Source: Streptomyces coeruleorubidus
Lineage (GTDB): Bacteria > Actinomycetota > Actinomycetes > Streptomycetales > Streptomycetaceae
DNA: 64,000 bases
Assembly: GCF_028885415.1 (NCBI RefSeq)
Contig: NZ_CP118527.1
Location: forward strand, 434,001-498,000
Direction of reading: 5' to 3'
The notes beneath the pieces were generated by a model that saw only the letters and a list, made by a program, of their open reading frames with translations, made no database searches and had not been told where the DNA came from. Below, one piece after another: positions 17,817 through 25,992 of this stretch. A program made the translations under genes and the position numbers. How positions within the stretch are numbered: the stretch's first letter is position 1; each line of letters opens with the position of its first letter.

Positions 17817-19418
17817 CTAGTTGATCTGCATGTAGAAGCGGTCGTTGGTCAGGTCGGGGCTGTCCAGCCCCTTGTCCCAGGCCAGAATCCGGTCATCGGT
17901 GTAGTACACGCGCAGCATGCCGCCGGCCACTTGGTTATCGCTTGCCGGGATGGACTTGACGGAGAAGTCCCAGTTGGGGTTGCCCGCACCCTCCAGGGTG
18001 GAGGCGAAGGGGAACTCGTCGCACTGCTCACGGTCACCGGTCCCGTTGGGCAGACCCGTCTGCTGGTACAGATGCCGCTGCGGTCCCCTCTTGAAGCAGG
18101 CGCCGTTCTTGTGGTCCAGGTTCGCCTTGTACTCGGCCTTGTGGAGCTTTGGGATGATGCGGTGCAGGCCCGGAGCATTGGGGTTGGACGGCGAGTACTT
18201 ACCCGGAATGATCTTGTTCCGAGGCCAGGGCTGGTTCGGTGCGGCCAGCAGCGGATAGGTGGAGTTCGGGTTGTTCATGGCGATGTCGAGGTGGTCAGCG
18301 ACCGCGTGGTGGGTGCTGCTGGTGCCACGGGTGTAGGTCAGATGCGGCGTGACCTCGTAGAAGACGCAGGCCTTCGGGTACCTGATCTGGCCGTGTTTGA
18401 AGTAGTCCGCGGAATCGCAGCGCACCATGCGCTCCGGGGTCGTGCCGCTGCCCACGGTGGTGTAGTCCTCGCCGTCGGTCCACGCCTCGACGTACCACTG
18501 GTTGTAGGAGATCTTGTCGCGGCCTGCGGAGCGCGCGTCGTTGTTGGTGATATCCCAGTCGGCCCAGATGGGGTTGTTGTCCCAGGTGGCCCAGGGAAGG
18601 GTGTAGGCGCCGGGGCTGGCGCCGCACACTGTGCCGCCCTGCGAGCACGAGGCCATCAGGGACAGGTCCACGTTGGGGGCGGTGAAGATGTTGTCCCAGG
18701 GCCCCCAGTCGTGTTCGACGGAGTCTTTCTCGATCTGCGACCAGATCCTCACCCGCCGGTCCTTGGCGTCACCCTGCCCGAACACCTTCAACTTGGCGGT
18801 GGTGGTGCCCTCCCTCTCGACCGGGTTGCCCTTGTTGTCGATCTCCCAGTACTCGGCTTCGAGGTCGTAGCGGGCGCAATAGGTGAACCGGTTGTAGATG
18901 CGGCCGATGTCCCTATCGGCACTGTCGCCGTCGAAGCAGGCGTCCAGGCGGTCTGCGTTGGGCTCGTCCTCGATGGGCACGTAGCCGCGATCGGCCTCGG
19001 CCGCCGCGGCGGCCCTCGGACTGGAGTCCTGAGCCTGAGCCTGGACGTTGGCGGCCGCCGCCTGCCGTGCTGCACGCTCAGCCTGCACCGCGGTCAGCGG
19101 CTTCGCCACCGGCTTGGCGGCACGGGACGTGGGCGGCGACTTCTTGGCCTGGGAAGGGCCGGGCACGGGCAGGCTTGTCAGCCCCGCATCGCTGGCCTTC
19201 TTGCCCTTCGCGCGCAGATCGGCCAGCTCCTGCTTCGAGACGCCGATCTTCATCTTGATGGTCTGTTCAGGCCCGGCATTCACAGCTGTGGTGTTGGTCC
19301 GCGCAGCGGCCGGTTCGGGTGCCGTCTGGGCATTGGCGGCCTGTACCGGAAGCAGGAACGCTCCCGCTGCTAACGCCGCGATCAGTGTCTTGGAGCGCCG
19401 TGTTCTCCTCAACGACAT
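17817..19418 (-). CDS. Secreted protein with C-terminal NucA/NucB DNase domain
   Basis: A 533-residue exported protein. ATG 19418 (AAGGGGGA upstream) starts MSLRRTRRSKTLIAALAAGAFLLPVQAANA, a signal peptide with an ANA cleavage site. Residues about 30-150 are Ala/Lys-rich. A Cys-containing beta-rich middle follows (about 160-400, with DLSLMASCSQGGTVCGASPGAYTLPWATWDNNPIWADWD). The C-terminus carries the NucA/NucB signature CDEFPFASTLEGA. Such nucleases degrade extracellular DNA (B. subtilis NucB) or act as toxin tips. The large middle domain exceeds a simple scavenging nuclease, so a delivered toxin is possible. The DUF6461-like gene upstream may be its immunity partner. Confidence 0.75.
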   Translation of the reverse strand: MSLRRTRRSKTLIAALAAGAFLLPVQAANAQTAPEPAAARTNTTAVNAGPEQTIKMKIGVSKQELADLRAKGKKASDAGLTSLPVPGPSQAKKSPPTSRAAKPVAKPLTAVQAERAARQAAAANVQAQAQDSSPRAAAAAEADRGYVPIEDEPNADRLDACFDGDSADRDIGRIYNRFTYCARYDLEAEYWEIDNKGNPVEREGTTTAKLKVFGQGDAKDRRVRIWSQIEKDSVEHDWGPWDNIFTAPNVDLSLMASCSQGGTVCGASPGAYTLPWATWDNNPIWADWDITNNDARSAGRDKISYNQWYVEAWTDGEDYTTVGSGTTPERMVRCDSADYFKHGQIRYPKACVFYEVTPHLTYTRGTSSTHHAVADHLDIAMNNPNSTYPLLAAPNQPWPRNKIIPGKYSPSNPNAPGLHRIIPKLHKAEYKANLDHKNGACFKRGPQRHLYQQTGLPNGTGDREQCDEFPFASTLEGAGNPNWDFSVKSIPASDNQVAGGMLRVYYTDDRILAWDKGLDSPDLTNDRFYMQIN

Positions 19419-19612
19419 GCGTCGCAAATCCCCCTTGGTGCTCGGCCGGGTCCGGCGGCACTGCTCCCCCGAGAGGTCCCCAGCCTCCAGCAACGCTCCG
19501 GAGCCTGCAGAGCATCAGCAGACGGCACAAGGGCCTTGCACTCGGAGCTCCAGTCCTTCACATAGTTCTCGTCGAACCACCCAAGAAACACCGGAAGTGG
19601 ACGCCAGCCCCA

Positions 19613-20209
19613 TCAGTCAGGGTCACCTGCAGGACCGGCCAAGCCGGCGAGCCACGGGCCGTCAAAATCGGCTTCCGTCAATTCCACCCCGGTCACCGCG
19701 GCAAGCGCCAGCACGGCCCGCTCGGCGAAATCCAACTGTTCGGCCTGCCCGACCGGATCACCATCGCGGGAGTACCCCGCAGCCAGCAACAACTCCACCG
19801 AGCGGCCCTCACCCCAAACACGGGTGAAGTAGCCGGCAAGCACGTCCAGTTCACACACCACCGTGCCGTCAGCCGCAACCTGCACCATGATCTGGTTCGG
19901 GTCCTGGAACGCAGAGACCACCACCCGGCCGTCCGCAGACAGCGCGGCAAGCACCCCGTGGTCCATCCCTACCCAGCCCGAGGTTCCCTCCAGCTCAACC
20001 ACCATGCACCATCCGCCCCGCACATCACGCGCCAGGAGCATCACCTCGGGTCCCTCGCTCCCGGATTCCAGCCGCTCACTGGCCCGCTCCATCCCGTCTC
20101 GGACAAGGTCAGCCTTGAGCACCCCCATACGTTCCAGAGCCTGCATGGCCCCCATAGGCGCAAGAGTCACGCACCAGCCCTCACCAAACATCTCCGTCAA
20201 ATCCAGCAC
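19613..20209 (-). CDS. DUF6461-like protein, possible immunity protein
   Basis: About 198 residues from GTG 20209, chosen because AGGGAG precedes it at good spacing; the open frame further upstream is arginine/proline-rich. Acidic, soluble, no signal. VVELEGTSGWVGMDHGVLAALSADGRVVVSAFQDPNQIMVQVAADGTVVCELD and QLDFAERAVLALAAVTGVELTEADFDGPWLAG resemble DUF6461 proteins, often found near polymorphic toxins. Same strand as the nuclease gene, about 195 bp upstream. Immunity is inferred only from context. Confidence 0.5.
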   Translation of the reverse strand: MLDLTEMFGEGWCVTLAPMGAMQALERMGVLKADLVRDGMERASERLESGSEGPEVMLLARDVRGGWCMVVELEGTSGWVGMDHGVLAALSADGRVVVSAFQDPNQIMVQVAADGTVVCELDVLAGYFTRVWGEGRSVELLLAAGYSRDGDPVGQAEQLDFAERAVLALAAVTGVELTEADFDGPWLAGLAGPAGDPD

Positions 20210-20283
20210 CCAGATCTCCCTCAGGTCTACGCCCGCCGATGCGGGGCGAGCGGGTCGTCGAATTACTTCCCCCCACGCACGAC

Positions 20284-20597
20284 CTACTGGGTGCGGTTCA
20301 GGTGATGTTGGCGGGCGGTGACCAGCGCACGCCAGCGGGCGCATCGCCATGTGCAGCCAGCGCTGGGTGGCCCAGAACTGTGCAGCTTCCTTGGTGGTGT
20401 AGGGGCGGTAGTGCTCCGCGAGCACAGCGAGGTCGGCGGCTCGGCGCCGGGTCCAGCTGCCCCTTCTCCCACTGGCCGTTCCAGCTCTCGGCATCCTTGG
20501 ACCGCAGGTCAAGCGGGGCCCGCTGCTTGCAACTCCCGCACCTCAGCCGACCCCGCCCCGGCTGTTTTCCTCCCATTGGCAATGCCCAACGCATCAC
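20284..20597 (-). pseudogene. Frameshifted small Cys-pair protein
   Basis: Minus strand reads MRWALPMGGKQPGRGRLRCGSCKQRAPLDLRSKDAESWNGQWEKGQLDP. After a one-base shift near 20455 it continues RAADLAVLAEHYRPYTTKEAAQFWATQRWLHMAMRPLACAGHRPPT. Both parts look protein-like and join naturally into about 100 residues with one CxxC and a helical C-terminus. No family recognised. Either a consensus deletion or a decayed gene; start and end are uncertain. Confidence 0.35.
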
Positions 20598-20791
20598 CCG
20601 CGGACGAGATGCGGTGACGCACCTCGCAGTTCAGAAACACGCACTCACGTCCGTTCCTCAATCTCTCCGCGCCGCCTGCGCGGCGGGGTCCGCGACCGCG
20701 GACGTGAACAGAGTGGGCGGAGGGAACGGCGCGCCGATGCAGAACGGCGGTCGCGTCAGACTCTTGTAAGAGTCCTGCTACTGGTCACCAC
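20598..20791. other. Intergenic region with two short palindromes
   Basis: No gene seen. It contains GTCCGCG-AC-CGCGGAC near 20688-20703 and GACTCTT-GT-AAGAGTC at 20759-20774. The second lies 18 bp past the PucR-type stop and may be its terminator hairpin. Confidence 0.35.
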
Positions 20792-21862
20792 TCAGAAGGA
20801 TTCCGCCGGCCAGTCCAGCAAACGGGCCCCGATCACCGCGGTCTGCAGCGTGTAGCGGTGGACCGGGTCGGACGGATCGGCGCCGGTGAGCTTGTGGATG
20901 CGTTCCAGGCGATAGGTGAAGGCCCGCACGCTCAGCGACAGCCGCCGCGCGGCTTCCGCGGACACGCAGCCGGAATCGAAGTACGCGGTGAGGGTGTCCA
21001 GGAGCGGCTGGGCACCGCCGCGGGCCTGACGCAGCGGGCCGAGAGCACTGTGCACCAGGTCGGCCATGGCCTGCCGGTCGCGGGTGAGGACCGGATAGAC
21101 GAGGAGGTCGGCGGCGCGCAGCACGGGCGCGTCGAGTTCCAGTCGTTCGGCGAGTTCGAGAGCGTTCAGGGCCTCTTCGTACGAGTGGACGACGCCTGCC
21201 GCGCCGGGCTGGGGACGGCCGATCGCCACCTGTCCCCCGCCCGTGACGGCGAACGCCTGCTTCGCGAAGTACGCGAGGACCTCGTCCTGATCGCCGGGGG
21301 CGATGCACACGAGCCGTCCGTCCTTGGTGGTGAGCAGGATGCTGCGGTCACCGAACCGGCTGATCAGCGCGCGCTCCACCTCCCGGAGGGCCGGATCTCC
21401 CTCGTCGTAGGCAGTCGTGCCGCGCGCCACGGCGACCGCGTGCTCGTACGACAGACGCAGCCCGTAGCGCTCCGCGCGCTGGGCCAGCCGGCCCAGGTCG
21501 CTGCGGCCGTACAGCAGGTCGTCGATGAACTCCCGGCGGGCGGCTTCCTCCTGGCGTACGGCGTGCCGCTGGGCCCGCTCGTAGCCCTCGGCGAACGCGT
21601 CCATGGCCTGGCCGGCGGCCGCGAGCACACTGTCCACGGAGACACCGTTCCCGATCGGCCAGTTCGTCCGGGCCTCGGCCATGTGAGCGGCGACCAGGGC
21701 GCGCAGCCCGAGACCGGCCTCCGCTGCCTTCTCACCCAGCGTGCGGCGCGAGTCCAGTTCCTCCCGCGTCAGCCGGCGGCCCGTCGCGGAGGCGTCTGCG
21801 AGGATGCCGGCGTATCCGTCCAGGTACTTGCCGTACTCCTCGGACACGTGCTGACCTGTCAT
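20792..21862 (-). CDS. PucR/CdaR-type transcriptional regulator
   Basis: A 356-residue regulator. The N-terminal region (about 1-120) is helical and sensor-like. The middle (about 125-270: YEHAVAVARGTTAYDEGDPALREVERALISRFGDRSILLTTKDGRLVCIAP...VAIGRPQPGAAGVVHSYEEALNALELAERL) matches the GGDEF-like segment of CdaR proteins. The C-terminus has the PucR-type HTH (LLDTLTAYFDSGCVSAEAARRLSLSVRAFTYRLERIHKLTG, about 290-335). It is divergent from the CPA antiporter. The palindrome TGCCGG-N3-CCGGCA lies 43-57 bp upstream of its start; the same palindrome occurs twice before the flotillin operon. Confidence 0.8.
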   Translation of the reverse strand: MTGQHVSEEYGKYLDGYAGILADASATGRRLTREELDSRRTLGEKAAEAGLGLRALVAAHMAEARTNWPIGNGVSVDSVLAAAGQAMDAFAEGYERAQRHAVRQEEAARREFIDDLLYGRSDLGRLAQRAERYGLRLSYEHAVAVARGTTAYDEGDPALREVERALISRFGDRSILLTTKDGRLVCIAPGDQDEVLAYFAKQAFAVTGGGQVAIGRPQPGAAGVVHSYEEALNALELAERLELDAPVLRAADLLVYPVLTRDRQAMADLVHSALGPLRQARGGAQPLLDTLTAYFDSGCVSAEAARRLSLSVRAFTYRLERIHKLTGADPSDPVHRYTLQTAVIGARLLDWPAESF

Positions 21863-21903
21863 GGAACTCCCCCCGTTGTTGCGTCCTTGACATCTTTCCC
21901 TCC

Positions 21904-21920
21904 TTGCCGGATTCCGGCAA
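21904..21920. promoter_or_regulatory. Palindrome TTGCCGG-ATT-CCGGCAA, candidate PucR-family operator (site 1)
   Basis: A perfect 7-3-7 inverted repeat 43 bp before the PucR-type start and about 135 bp before the divergent antiporter. Its core TGCCGG-N3-CCGGCA recurs at 33619-33633 and 33695-33709 in another divergent promoter region, arguing for a shared DNA-binding protein. Confidence 0.6.
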
Positions 21921-21984
21921 TGTCGAGGGTGTCAGAGTGCGGCTGTGGCACCTGTCAGGGGCGCGTAAAGGGCATGTAAGGTGC

Positions 21985-22039
21985 TCAGCGGTGTGCCGGG
22001 AAGCCTGGTCGGCGTTGTGGGCAGAAGTCTCTTCGCTGA
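21985..22039 (+). ncRNA. Structured leader element upstream of the CPA antiporter (copy B)
   Basis: TCAGCG (21985-21990) pairs with CGCTGA (22034-22039) as an outer stem. Inside lies the core stem GTGCCG (21993-21998) / CGGCGT (22010-22015) with loop GGAAGCCTGGT. The core differs by one base from the copy before nhaA. The outer stem ends 2 nt before the GGGGG ribosome site at 22042-22046. Candidate riboswitch for a cation or pH signal. Confidence 0.55.
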
Positions 22040-22054
22040 TCGGGGGTCGTGGTC

Positions 22055-23290
22055 ATGGTGCTCGTCGTGGTTTTCGGGGCGGCGCTGCTCATCGCGGTGC
22101 TGTTGTCGGGTCTCGCGGCCCGGACCGTTCTGTCGACGTCGTTCCTCTTCCTGGTCGGTGGGGCCCTCGTCAGTGACGGTTTCCTCGGGCTGATCCACAT
22201 CACGCCGGACAGTGAGATCGTGTCCGTCACGGCCGACTTGGCGCTGTTCGCCGTGCTGTTCACCGACGGCATGCACGTCTCCTTCCCCAAGCTGCGCGAG
22301 AACTGGCGGAACCCGGCTCGCGCGCTCGGACTCGGCATGCCCCTCGCGTTCGTCGGCATGGCGCTGATCACGCACTTCGCCGTCGGCCTGGACTGGACGA
22401 CGTCCTTCCTCGTCGGTGCCGTGCTGGCGCCCACCGACCCGGTGTTCGCCTCCGCGATCGTCGGGCGCAAGGAGGTCCCGGCGAAGCTGCGTCAGCTGCT
22501 GAACGTGGAGAGCGGCATCAATGACGGGCTCGCTCTGCCGGTCGTCCTGATCCTGATCGCCGCGTCCGGGCCGGCCTCCGGGCACGCCGAGTCGTCACTG
22601 GGGAAGATCGCGCTGGAGCTTGTCCTCGGGTTGGTCTTCGGTGTCGTCCTGCCGATCATGGTGACCGGCCTCGTACGGTTCCGGCTGCTGGGTGCGGAAC
22701 CCAAGCTCCAGCCGCTGCTGCCGCTCGCGATCGGCGTGATCCTGTACGCGACCTGCCACCTCACGCACGCCAACCCCTACCTCGCCGCGTTCTCCGCGGG
22801 CGCCGTGCTCACGGCACGCTCCGTCGAGGCCAGGGAGGCGTTCGAGCCGCTCGGCGAGGCGCTGGCGGAGCTGGCCAAGTTCGCGGCGCTGCTGGTGTTC
22901 GGCGCGCTGCTGACGCCGCGGTTGTTCGGTGACCTCTCCTTCGGCGGCTACGTCGCCGTCGTCCTCGCCATCGTGCTGATCCGCCCGGCGTCGCTGCTGC
23001 TGTCGCTGCTCGGCACCCGGTTCGACCGGCGGGAGAAGCTGGTCGCGGCCTGGTTCGGCCCGAAGGGCTTCGCGTCGGTGGTGTACGGACTGCTGGTGCT
23101 GCAGGCCGGGATCCCGCAGGGCGAGGAGGCGTTCACGCTGATCGCCGTGTGCATTGCCTTCTCGATCATCGCGCACAGCTCCACCGACGTGCCGATCGCC
23201 CGGCTGTTCGACGTCGAGGACCTCGCAGGTGTACCCGGCGGGGACACCACGGCGCGAACCGGCAAGGAGAGCGACCGTGTCGACGCGTGA
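22055..23290 (+). CDS. CPA-type cation:proton antiporter
   Basis: A 411-residue antiporter with 12-13 helices. Conserved motifs are the helix-5 APTDPVFASAIVGR with TDP, ESGINDGLALPVVLILIAA with the ion-binding Asn-Asp, and WFGPKGFASVVYGLLVLQAG with the CPA glycine motif. ATG 22055 was preferred over GTG 22049 for its spacing to GGGGG (22042-22046). The tail from about residue 375 is cytoplasmic. It is followed after 61 bp by a TrkA-type channel protein, suggesting a shared role in Na+/K+ balance. The leader shared with nhaA implies common control. Confidence 0.88.
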   Translation: MVLVVVFGAALLIAVLLSGLAARTVLSTSFLFLVGGALVSDGFLGLIHITPDSEIVSVTADLALFAVLFTDGMHVSFPKLRENWRNPARALGLGMPLAFVGMALITHFAVGLDWTTSFLVGAVLAPTDPVFASAIVGRKEVPAKLRQLLNVESGINDGLALPVVLILIAASGPASGHAESSLGKIALELVLGLVFGVVLPIMVTGLVRFRLLGAEPKLQPLLPLAIGVILYATCHLTHANPYLAAFSAGAVLTARSVEAREAFEPLGEALAELAKFAALLVFGALLTPRLFGDLSFGGYVAVVLAIVLIRPASLLLSLLGTRFDRREKLVAAWFGPKGFASVVYGLLVLQAGIPQGEEAFTLIAVCIAFSIIAHSSTDVPIARLFDVEDLAGVPGGDTTARTGKESDRVDA

Positions 23291-23351
23291 CCTGATCCGT
23301 GTGTGAGGGAGCCGGTTCGGTCTTCGCCCGATCTCGAAGTGAGGGAACTAC

Positions 23352-25303
23352 ATGGTCCTTTTCCCCCAGCCGACGCGTGGGCTGCCGCAGCCGGGCCACA
23401 TGATCGTGTGCGGTGACGACGCGCTCGCCGAGCGCCTGGCAGCCGAGCTCACCACGGTGTACCGGGAGCGGGTCACCCTCGTCGTACCGCCCGCACGCCG
23501 CGGCGGCCCCGTCGGGCGGGCGCGGGCCTCGGCCCTGCTCGGCCGGTACAGGCTGTCGTGAACCGTGCCGGTGGACCGTCCGCCGACGAGGGCGCCGGCC
23601 CTCCTCGGGTGCTGGAGACCCACGAACTGGACGAAGCCGTCCTGGCCGAGGTGGGCGTGCGCGAGGCCACCGCGCTGGCGCTGGTCCATGACGACGACGA
23701 GACCAACATCCGCGCGGCCCTGGCAGCCCGCCGCCTCAACCCCCGGCTGCGCCTGGTCATCCGGCTCTACAACCGCAAGCTCGGCCAGCACCTCGAGGAA
23801 CTCCTCGACCAGGCCGCGACCCTGGCCGTCCCTGGCCTGGATCCCGAGGCCCTGGACACCTCCACCACCGTCCTGTCGGACGCGGACACCGCGGCGCCCG
23901 CGCTCGCGGCCACGGCCGTCGCCGGCACCAGCAAGGTCGTCCAGGCCGACGGGCTGCTGCTGCGCGCCACGGAACGCACCCCGCCCGGCCACGGCCGGGT
24001 GGCCGGCCCCGGCCTGTGCACACTCGCCCTGCTGTCGTCCACCACCAGCGACCCGGCCGGCGCGGAGGGTACCGACGCCAGTGGCGAGGAGGGTCCGACG
24101 CTGCTGCCCGACGACGAGGCCGTGGCCGCGGCCACGGGGCGCGGCACCGTGGTTCTCGAGACGGTCGCGCACAGCGGGACCGCTCCCCCGCCCGGACGCC
24201 TGGCGGGGCGGCGGGCCCCGCTCACCGCACTGTTCTCGCGCCGGCTGCGCTGGTCACTGGCCGGGCTCACCGCCTGCGTCCTCGGCCTGGCCGTGACGAC
24301 CTGGCTGACCACCGACGCTCACCCGCTGCACGCCGCCTATCTCACCCTGCTCGACCTGTTCGCCGTCAACGACCCCGCCCTCGACGAGCCCACGGCCCGC
24401 CAGATTCTCCAACTCCTGGCCGGGCTGGCCGGCTTGCTGTTCCTTCCCGTGCTGCTCGCGGCCGTGCTGGAGGCGCTCGGGACCTTCCGCACCGCCTCCG
24501 CGCTGCGCCGCCCGCCCCGCGGACTGTCCGGCCATGTCGTCCTGCTCGGACTGGGCAAGATCGGCACCCGTGTGCTGGCCCGCCTGACGGAACTCGGCAT
24601 CCCGGTGGTGTGCGTGGAGGAGGATCCGGAGGCCCGCGGCATCCCGCTCGCCCGCCGCCTGCGCGTGCCGACGGTCATCGGCGACGTCACCCAGGAAGGT
24701 GTCCTGGAAGCCGCCAAGATCCAGCGAGCGCACGCCCTGCTCGCCCTCACCAGCAGCGACACCACCAACTTGGAAGCCTCCCTGTACGCCCGCTCCGTCA
24801 AGCCCGACGTGCGGGTCGCGCTGCGGCTGTACGACGACGACTTCGCCACCGCCGTCCACCGCACGCTGCGCGCCGCCCACCCTCGCGCCCTGACCCGCAG
24901 CCGCAGCGTCTCCACCCTCGCCGCTCCCGCCTTCGCCGGGGCCATGATGGGCCGCCAGATCCTGGGCGCCATCCCGGTGGAGCGCCGTGTGCTGCTCTTC
25001 GCCGCCCTCAAGGTCGCCGGGCAACCGCACCTCGAAGGGCGCACCGTCGCCGAGTCGTTCCGGTCGGGAGCCTGGCGTGTCCTCGCTCTGGACACCGCCG
25101 CACCGGACGACCGGCTGCCCGACCTCGCCGCCACCCCGTCGCACGACGGCGCGTGCCGGCCCGCCGGCCTCGTCTGGGATCTCCACCCGGGATACGTCCT
25201 GCGGGCCCAGGACCGGGTCGTCCTCGCCGCCACCCGCCAGGGCCTGGCCGAGCTCCTGGGCCGTCGACCGCACGCCGGAACACGACTGATCGGGCCGACA
25301 TGA
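23352..25303 (+). CDS. NAD-binding (TrkA/RCK-type) ion-channel protein, one frameshift
   Basis: About 650 residues after adding one G near 23545 (LLGRVQAVVNRAGG). The first RCK_N-like domain is at about 10-190 (HMIVCGDDALAERLAAELTTVYRE...LVHDDDETNIRAALAARRLNPRLRLVIRLYNRKLG). A central segment has two or three helices (LRWSLAGLTACVLGLAVTTWLTTD, LLAGLAGLLFLPVLLAAVLEAL). A complete second Rossmann domain follows (GHVVLLGLGKIGTRVLARLTELGIPVVCVEEDPEARG...VRVALRLYDDDFA), then a C-terminal RCK_C-like part. A K+-selectivity TVGYG motif is absent. Likely ligand-gated ion transport, possibly an atypical channel. Its stop overlaps the next ATG. Confidence 0.75.
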
Positions 25304-25934
25304 GATGGCTGGGCCTGCCGGAGCTGCGCGGCTTCGGGAAGGTGCTCTTCTGTGCGGCCTGGGTGTCGTGTCTGCTGGGGACGGCGGGGCTGGCCGTGTC
25401 TCATCTGCCGGGATGGCGACAGTGGGCCGAGGCCCTCGCCGTGCCCCTGACCGTCGCTCTCGGGCCTGTCTGTCTGGTGGCGGGGGTGCGTGCCGTGGTG
25501 TCACGCGCCGGGCAGAACCTGCTGAGGGTCGGGAACGGTGACACCCTCGTCCGGTACCTGTGGTGTCTGCCCCGCGGCGTCCAGACCGGGTACGTGGGCG
25601 CTGGTCGGCCGTGATCCTGGGGTGGGCCACCGGCCGTGCCGAACCGGCGGGCGTCATCGGCCTCGCACTGTTCACCAGCCTCCTGGGCCTGATGACCGCC
25701 TCGGCAGCCGAGACCGTCGAAAATCGCAGACTCCGGCGCGTCTGCGGCGTGGTCGCCGCCTCCGCCGCGGTCGTCCTGGCGCTCGGGGCTTGGTCCCTGC
25801 TGTCCACCCGCGACGGCACGCCGGGCGAGAGACCGGACGACACCATGGTGCAGCAACTGGAGGACGCCCCCGCCGAACGGCCCACCGCGCCCCGTCTCCC
25901 GCCTGTTTCCGCCGCCGTGCCGGCCTCGTCCTAG
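25300..25934 (+). CDS. Hypothetical membrane protein, one frameshift
   Basis: About 211 residues. The ATG overlaps the TrkA-type stop as ATGA, implying translational coupling. One C is missing near 25586-25590: PRGVQT should continue RVRGRWSAVILGWATG. Four hydrophobic segments are visible: VLFCAAWVSCLLGTAGLAV, ALAVPLTVALGPVCLVAGV, VIGLALFTSLLGLMTASA and VCGVVAASAAVVLALGAWSLL. An acidic, proline-rich tail follows. Its genetic coupling suggests an accessory subunit of the neighbouring channel; no family recognised. Confidence 0.6.
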
Positions 25935-25992
25935 ACCGCTGCCGGGTGAGTCACCTGTCCGGGGCAGCCGGACCGGACGTCCGCGCGGCACC

